Assembly (NCBI GenBank): GCA_021201535.1
Contig: JAJQEU010000126.1
Coordinates: 1-64,000 of the forward strand
DNA: 64,000 bases
Origin: Clostridiales bacterium
Lineage (GTDB): Bacteria > Bacillota > Clostridia > Lachnospirales > Lachnospiraceae
Reading direction: 5' to 3'
Part shown: in pieces, positions 59,940-64,000 of the stretch
Layout: every line of letters starts with the position of its first letter
Position numbering within the stretch: position 1 is the first letter of the stretch
Position numbers and translations under genes: made by a program
The notes under the pieces: model-generated
The model's database searches: none
What the model was told of the DNA's origin: nothing
Seen by the model: only the letters and a program-made list of their open reading frames with translations

Positions 59940-62225
59940 ATGAAACTATATGAAAACGGCGTTTATCTTCTGAACGGCACGGAGCTTGTCGAGGATACAC
60001 CGGAGGCTTTGGCCTGTCTGGCATCAAAGGGTGTGACGGCGGACCGGGCGGCTGCGGCAAAGGGAACGATGGCGTATCATATTCTGGAGGAGCACAATAC
60101 CTCCGGCAATATGGAACAGCTTCAGATACGCTTTGACAAGCTGACATCCCACGATATCACGTTTGTCGGCATTATCCAGACGGCGCGGGCGTCGGGGCTT
60201 GAGAGGTTCCCGGTTCCCTATGTTCTGACGAACTGCCACAACAGTCTCTGCGCGGTCGGCGGTACGATCAATGAGGACGACCACATGTTTGGGCTGACCT
60301 GCGCGAAGAAATACGGCGGGGTCTATGTGCCGCCCCATCAGGCGGTCATCCATCAGTATGCGCGTGAGATGCTGGCGGGCGGCGGCAAGATGATCCTCGG
60401 CTCCGATTCCCATACCCGCTATGGGGCGCTCGGCACCATGGCGATGGGCGAGGGCGGACCGGAGCTGGTGAAACAGCTTTTATGCCAGACTTATGACATT
60501 AAGATGCCGGGCGTGGTCGCCGTGTACATGACAGGTGAGCCTGTGAAGGGCGTCGGCCCTCAGGATGTGGCGCTTGCCATTATCGGCGCGGTATTTAAAA
60601 ACGGCTATGTGAACAATAAGGTCATGGAGTTTGTCGGGCCGGGTGTGGCGTCCTTAAGCGCGGATTTCCGAATCGGTGTGGATGTGATGACGACGGAGAC
60701 GACCTGCCTCTCCTCCATCTGGACGACCGATGAGAAGATCCGGGAGTTCTATGAGATCCATGGCAGAGCCGACGATTATAAGGAACTGAATCCGGAGCCG
60801 GTGGCGTATTATGACGGATGCATTGAGATAAACTTAAGCGAGATCCGGCCGATGATCGCCATGCCGTTCCATCCGAGCAATACCTACACGATCGAGGAAT
60901 TAAAGGCAAATCTGACGGATATTCTGGATGACGTGGAGAAGCGCGCGCTCGTCAGCCTTGACGGGGCGGTGGAGTATTCACTGAAGGATAAGGTGCGCGA
61001 CGGCAAACTGTATGTCGATCAGGGGATCATCGCGGGATGTGCCGGCGGCGGGTTTGAGAATATCTGCGCGGCGGCGGATATCCTGGAGGGGAAGAGCATC
61101 GGACCGGATGAGTTTACGCTGAGCGTTTACCCGGCGTCCATGCCGATCTGGATGGAGCTTGTGAAAAACGGCTCCGCCGCGCGGATCATGGAGACCGGCG
61201 CTATCATGAAGACCGCGTTCTGCGGACCGTGCTTCGGCGCGGGCGATACCCCGTCGAACAACGGCTTCTCCATCCGGCATTCCACGCGGAATTTCCCGAA
61301 CCGCGAGGGTTCCAAGCTCCAGAGCGGACAGATCGCTTCGGTGGCGCTGATGGACGCGCGTTCGATCGCGGCGACCGCGGCGAATAAGGGCTATCTGACT
61401 GCCGCCACGGAACTGGATGTGGAGTACCGCGGACAGAAGTATTTCTTTGACAGTAAAATATATGAGAACCGCATCTTTGACAGTAAAGGTGTGGCGGATC
61501 CGGATACGGAGATTCACCTCGGCCCGAACATTAAGGACTGGCCCGAGATGAGTGCGCTGACGGAGAATCTTGTCCTGAAGGTGGTATCCGAGATTCACGA
61601 TCCGGTTACCACGACAGACGAACTGATTCCCTCCGGGGAGACGTCTTCCTACCGCTCCAATCCGCTGGGACTGGCGGAGTTTACCCTGTCCAGGAAGGAT
61701 CCGGAGTATGTGGGACGCGCGAAGGAGGTTCAGCGGGCGGAGAAGGCCAGGATTTCCGGGGAGAAGCCTTCCGATTATCTGCCTGAGATCGTACCGGTCA
61801 TCGCGGCGATACGGACCAGATATCCGCATATCAAACGTGATAACTTCGGCATCGGCAGCACGATCTTTGCGGTGAAGCCGGGCGACGGTTCCGCCCGTGA
61901 GCAGGCGGCCTCCTGCCAGAAGGTGCTGGGCGGCTGGGCGAACATCGCGAATGAGTATGCGACTAAACGCTACCGCTCCAACCTGATCAACTGGGGCATG
62001 CTGCCGTTCCTGATCCCGGAGGGAGACCTGCCGTTTAAGAACGGTGATTATCTGTTTGTCCCGGAGATCAGAAAGGCCATTGAGGAGAAGCAGACGGAAA
62101 TATCGGCTTATGTCATAAAAGACGGATCTCTGGCGCCGTTCACGCTGAAGATGGGAGACCTGACAGACGATGAGAGAGAGATCATCTTAAAGGGATGCCT
62201 GATCAACTATAACAGAAGATCATAA
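59940..62225 (+). CDS. Aconitase-family hydratase (YbhJ-like)
   Basis: This 761-residue [4Fe-4S] hydratase shows aconitase features: [52 protein letters not shown] with the CxxC Fe-S cysteines, [12 protein letters not shown], and [10 protein letters not shown] in the C-terminal swivel domain. It dehydrates and rehydrates a hydroxy acid, but whether this is citrate/isocitrate or a related acid is unclear; the group is often annotated simply as hydratase. The start is ATG 59940, because AAGGAGG is eight bases upstream; ATG 59934 is too close. The track start at 59862 lies inside a terminator. Confidence 0.87.
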   Translation: MKLYENGVYLLNGTELVEDTPEALACLASKGVTADRAAAAKGTMAYHILEEHNTSGNMEQLQIRFDKLTSHDITFVGIIQTARASGLERFPVPYVLTNCHNSLCAVGGTINEDDHMFGLTCAKKYGGVYVPPHQAVIHQYAREMLAGGGKMILGSDSHTRYGALGTMAMGEGGPELVKQLLCQTYDIKMPGVVAVYMTGEPVKGVGPQDVALAIIGAVFKNGYVNNKVMEFVGPGVASLSADFRIGVDVMTTETTCLSSIWTTDEKIREFYEIHGRADDYKELNPEPVAYYDGCIEINLSEIRPMIAMPFHPSNTYTIEELKANLTDILDDVEKRALVSLDGAVEYSLKDKVRDGKLYVDQGIIAGCAGGGFENICAAADILEGKSIGPDEFTLSVYPASMPIWMELVKNGSAARIMETGAIMKTAFCGPCFGAGDTPSNNGFSIRHSTRNFPNREGSKLQSGQIASVALMDARSIAATAANKGYLTAATELDVEYRGQKYFFDSKIYENRIFDSKGVADPDTEIHLGPNIKDWPEMSALTENLVLKVVSEIHDPVTTTDELIPSGETSSYRSNPLGLAEFTLSRKDPEYVGRAKEVQRAEKARISGEKPSDYLPEIVPVIAAIRTRYPHIKRDNFGIGSTIFAVKPGDGSAREQAASCQKVLGGWANIANEYATKRYRSNLINWGMLPFLIPEGDLPFKNGDYLFVPEIRKAIEEKQTEISAYVIKDGSLAPFTLKMGDLTDDEREIILKGCLINYNRRS

Positions 62226-62306
62226 ATCGCTGCGGTTTCGAGTATCCGTCCTATCGCGCAGTGATGATTCATTGTGACGGTTGTCGGGTATTCATTATGG
62301 TTTCTT

Positions 62307-62353
62307 AAAAACGAATTTAACACGGTTTTCTGACCGCGTTAAATTCGTTTTTT
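62307..62353 (+). terminator. Terminator after the hydratase gene
   Basis: AAAAACGAATTTAAC and GTTAAATTCGTTTTTT form a nearly perfect long stem around CACGGTTTTCTGACCGC, itself partly paired, and end in T-rich sequence. It is symmetric and could work in either direction. Confidence 0.85.
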
Positions 62354-62482
62354 ATTTTCCGTTTTTTAATAGATTTTTTTGAAAACAGGTCTGTCATAGC
62401 GAATAGAAGTGTGTTATACTTATTAAAATTAAATGTAATTGGACATTATGTCAGTGAGGGATATCAGGAGGATTTTGTTTTT

Positions 62483-63853
62483 ATGACACCGGGCCCGGAC
62501 GACAGACAGCAGGATGTATCTCCGCACGAAAATCTGAAAAAAGAAAAAAAACCGTGGGATATACGGCCATATCTGGCAGTCGGACTGACCGCGGTGCTGG
62601 TGATTTTTATCTCGCTGCTTATTTTCTTTTTCCTGTTTCGGTTCGAGGGTTTTTCCAGCGGCGTTGGGAAGATTCTCAATAGCCTGCAGGGTATCATAAT
62701 CGGATTGATACTGGCCTATCTCCTGAATCCGGTCATGAAATTTTTTGAACATCGTATACGAAATCGTCTGTTTGCCGGGAAGGAACAGACGCAGAAGCAG
62801 GAGCGGACAGCCCGGGCACTGGCGGTTGCCTGTGCCATGGTGCTTTTCCTGGCGATTGTGGCTGTGCTGCTGATTATGATCGTGCCGCAGCTTTTTATCA
62901 GCATCCAGGAGCTGATCTCCACCATGAATGAGAAACTGGAGGCGCTGACTGACTGGATCAACCGTCTGGGAAAGGGTACGCAGCTGGCCGGCCAGATGGA
63001 GAATCTGGCGGAACAGATATTTGAGTGGATTGAGAACTGGCTGCAGAGCAATATCCAGAGCCAGGGCGGAGAGATTATGACGGCGCTCTATGAGGGTGTG
63101 TACAGTGCAGTGAAGCTGATTTTCAATATCTTTGTCGGCCTGATCGTCGCGGTCTATGTGCTGATGACGAAAGAGCGTTTTGTGGGACAGTCCAAGAAGC
63201 TGATCTATGCGATCTTTCGCCCCAGGACCGGCAATATTGTTATGGAGGTGCTTCACCGGGCCAACGAGGTTTTCGGCGGATTTTTAATCGGAAAGATTAT
63301 CGATTCACTGATTATCGGCTGTATCTGTTTTGTGGCTATGTACATTATAAAGCTGCCGTATGCTGTTCTGATCAGCGTGATCATCGGCGTGACGAATATC
63401 ATTCCGGTGTTCGGACCGTTTATCGGAGCGATACCCAGCGTGATTCTGATCTTTCTGGTGAATCCGATACAGGCGCTGTATTTCCTGATCCTTGTTGTGG
63501 TCTTACAGCAGGTGGACGGGAATATCATCGGTCCGAAGATCCTGGGCAACTCTACCGGGCTCACCCCGTTTTGGGTCATGTTTGCCATTCTGTTGTTTGG
63601 CGGAAGTTTCGGGGTGGCCGGCATGATTTTCGGTGTGCCTGTTTTTGCGCTGATTTATTATATTATCAAGCGCGTGGCAGAACATTTTCTCGGGAAACGG
63701 CACTTACCGCAGGATACAATGGCTTATGTGAAGCTGGAGCGTGTGGATGCGGCAACGAATCAGGTCATAGAACATGAAAACTCCGGGAGAGTGATCCGGC
63801 AGATGGGGAGGCCATTCAGAAAAACAAAAGAGAAGGACGGAGAGGATTCCTGA
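62483..63853 (+). CDS. AI-2E family transporter (UPF0118 membrane protein)
   Basis: The 456-residue membrane protein has about eight hydrophobic segments in the AI-2E exporter layout: two N-terminal helices (AVGLTAVLVIFISLLIFF), LIVAVYVLMTKERFVGQSKK, LIGKIIDSLIIGCICF, NIIPVFGPFIGAIPSVILIF and a C-terminal VDGNIIGPKILGNSTGL. Members export autoinducer-2 or act as Na+/H+ antiporters; the role here is unknown. The ATG at 62483 follows AGGAGGATTTTG at a slightly long spacing of about 12 bases. The track start adds 24 residues without support. Confidence 0.87.
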   Translation: MTPGPDDRQQDVSPHENLKKEKKPWDIRPYLAVGLTAVLVIFISLLIFFFLFRFEGFSSGVGKILNSLQGIIIGLILAYLLNPVMKFFEHRIRNRLFAGKEQTQKQERTARALAVACAMVLFLAIVAVLLIMIVPQLFISIQELISTMNEKLEALTDWINRLGKGTQLAGQMENLAEQIFEWIENWLQSNIQSQGGEIMTALYEGVYSAVKLIFNIFVGLIVAVYVLMTKERFVGQSKKLIYAIFRPRTGNIVMEVLHRANEVFGGFLIGKIIDSLIIGCICFVAMYIIKLPYAVLISVIIGVTNIIPVFGPFIGAIPSVILIFLVNPIQALYFLILVVVLQQVDGNIIGPKILGNSTGLTPFWVMFAILLFGGSFGVAGMIFGVPVFALIYYIIKRVAEHFLGKRHLPQDTMAYVKLERVDAATNQVIEHENSGRVIRQMGRPFRKTKEKDGEDS

Positions 63854-63884
63854 ACAGTTATGATAATACACATGAGGTGAAACC

Positions 63885-64000
63885 GTGGATAAATATGAAT
63901 ACAAATTAAAGCTTGACCAGCTGAAAAGTCTGGCGGAGGCGAAGGATTATGAGACGGCAGCGGAGATCGCAAACACCATAAACTGGAAAAAAGTACGCAA
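63885..64000 (+). CDS. Start of a TPR-like hypothetical protein, cut by the window end
   Basis: GTG 63885, behind a TGAGGTG ribosome binding site, opens a frame that runs off the end of the window (MDKYEYKLKLDQLKSLAEAK, then TAAEIANTINWKKVR). The helix pairs resemble the start of tetratricopeptide-like proteins in Lachnospiraceae, but only 38 residues are visible. It is 32 bases after the AI-2E transporter gene and probably co-transcribed. Confidence 0.6.
   Translation, partial: MDKYEYKLKLDQLKSLAEAKDYETAAEIANTINWKKVR

Overview
The window looks like a chromosomal segment of a spore-forming, anaerobic Firmicute, most likely a gut Lachnospiraceae-type Clostridium. This rests on: butyrate kinase, an araB-araD-araA operon, SpoIIID and CwlD sporulation proteins, 2-hydroxyacyl-CoA dehydratase components, AAGGAGG-type ribosome binding sites, and the style of the accessory genes. 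No rRNA, tRNA or CRISPR array was recognised.

Layout. 0.1-12.5 kb: carbohydrate metabolism (butyrate kinase; L-arabinose kinase-epimerase-isomerase; an orphan sugar-binding lipoprotein; fructokinase; a frameshifted amylosucrase), then a PurF paralogue without the N-terminal cysteine and an SGNH hydrolase. 12.6-15.6 kb: FUSC-type membrane protein and asparaginase. 15.8-17.0 kb: a decaying metal locus (frameshifted DtxR-type repressor, two FeoA, a headless HMA protein, no FeoB). 17.1-19.9 kb: SpoIIID, nitroreductase, GMP synthase.

19.9-30.8 kb: an AT-richer accessory (defence-type) island. It holds a DpnI-like methyl-directed endonuclease, a compact operon of unrecognised genes ending in a microbial-type PARG (TIGR02452-like) and a truncated HicB, an IS remnant, a membrane XRE regulator, a class II Fic protein, a WYL-SF1 helicase-nuclease gene split by one amber codon at its Walker A motif, a metallophosphoesterase, and several gene fragments.

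31.0-46.0 kb: a PutP-type symporter, then a complete sortase-assembled pilus operon: major pilin with YPKN and LPQTG, two class C sortases, and a 2,654-residue SpaA/BspA-like adhesin. The operon sits behind a leader of about 500 nt that can fold into a three-way junction.

46.2-64 kb: spore/cell-wall enzymes (GH18, CwlD), a metallophosphoesterase coupled to a cytoplasmic ParB-BMP fusion, aldose epimerase, Sua5/TsaC, an LMW-PTP homologue lacking the nucleophile, a fused HgdB-activase with an internal ribosome binding site, a YoeB/RelB-type toxin-antitoxin pair lying between two dehydratase genes, a coiled-coil protein, an aconitase-family hydratase, an AI-2E-type transporter, and the start of a further gene.

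Most unusual signals: (1) a three-hairpin intergenic repeat in at least three copies with compensatory stem changes; (2) the PARG operon of unrecognised genes; (3) the amber-split helicase; (4) the HgdB-activase fusion that may also make a free activase; (5) two enzyme homologues that have lost their catalytic cysteines; (6) a sigma-E-like promoter buried in a hairpin at spoIIID.
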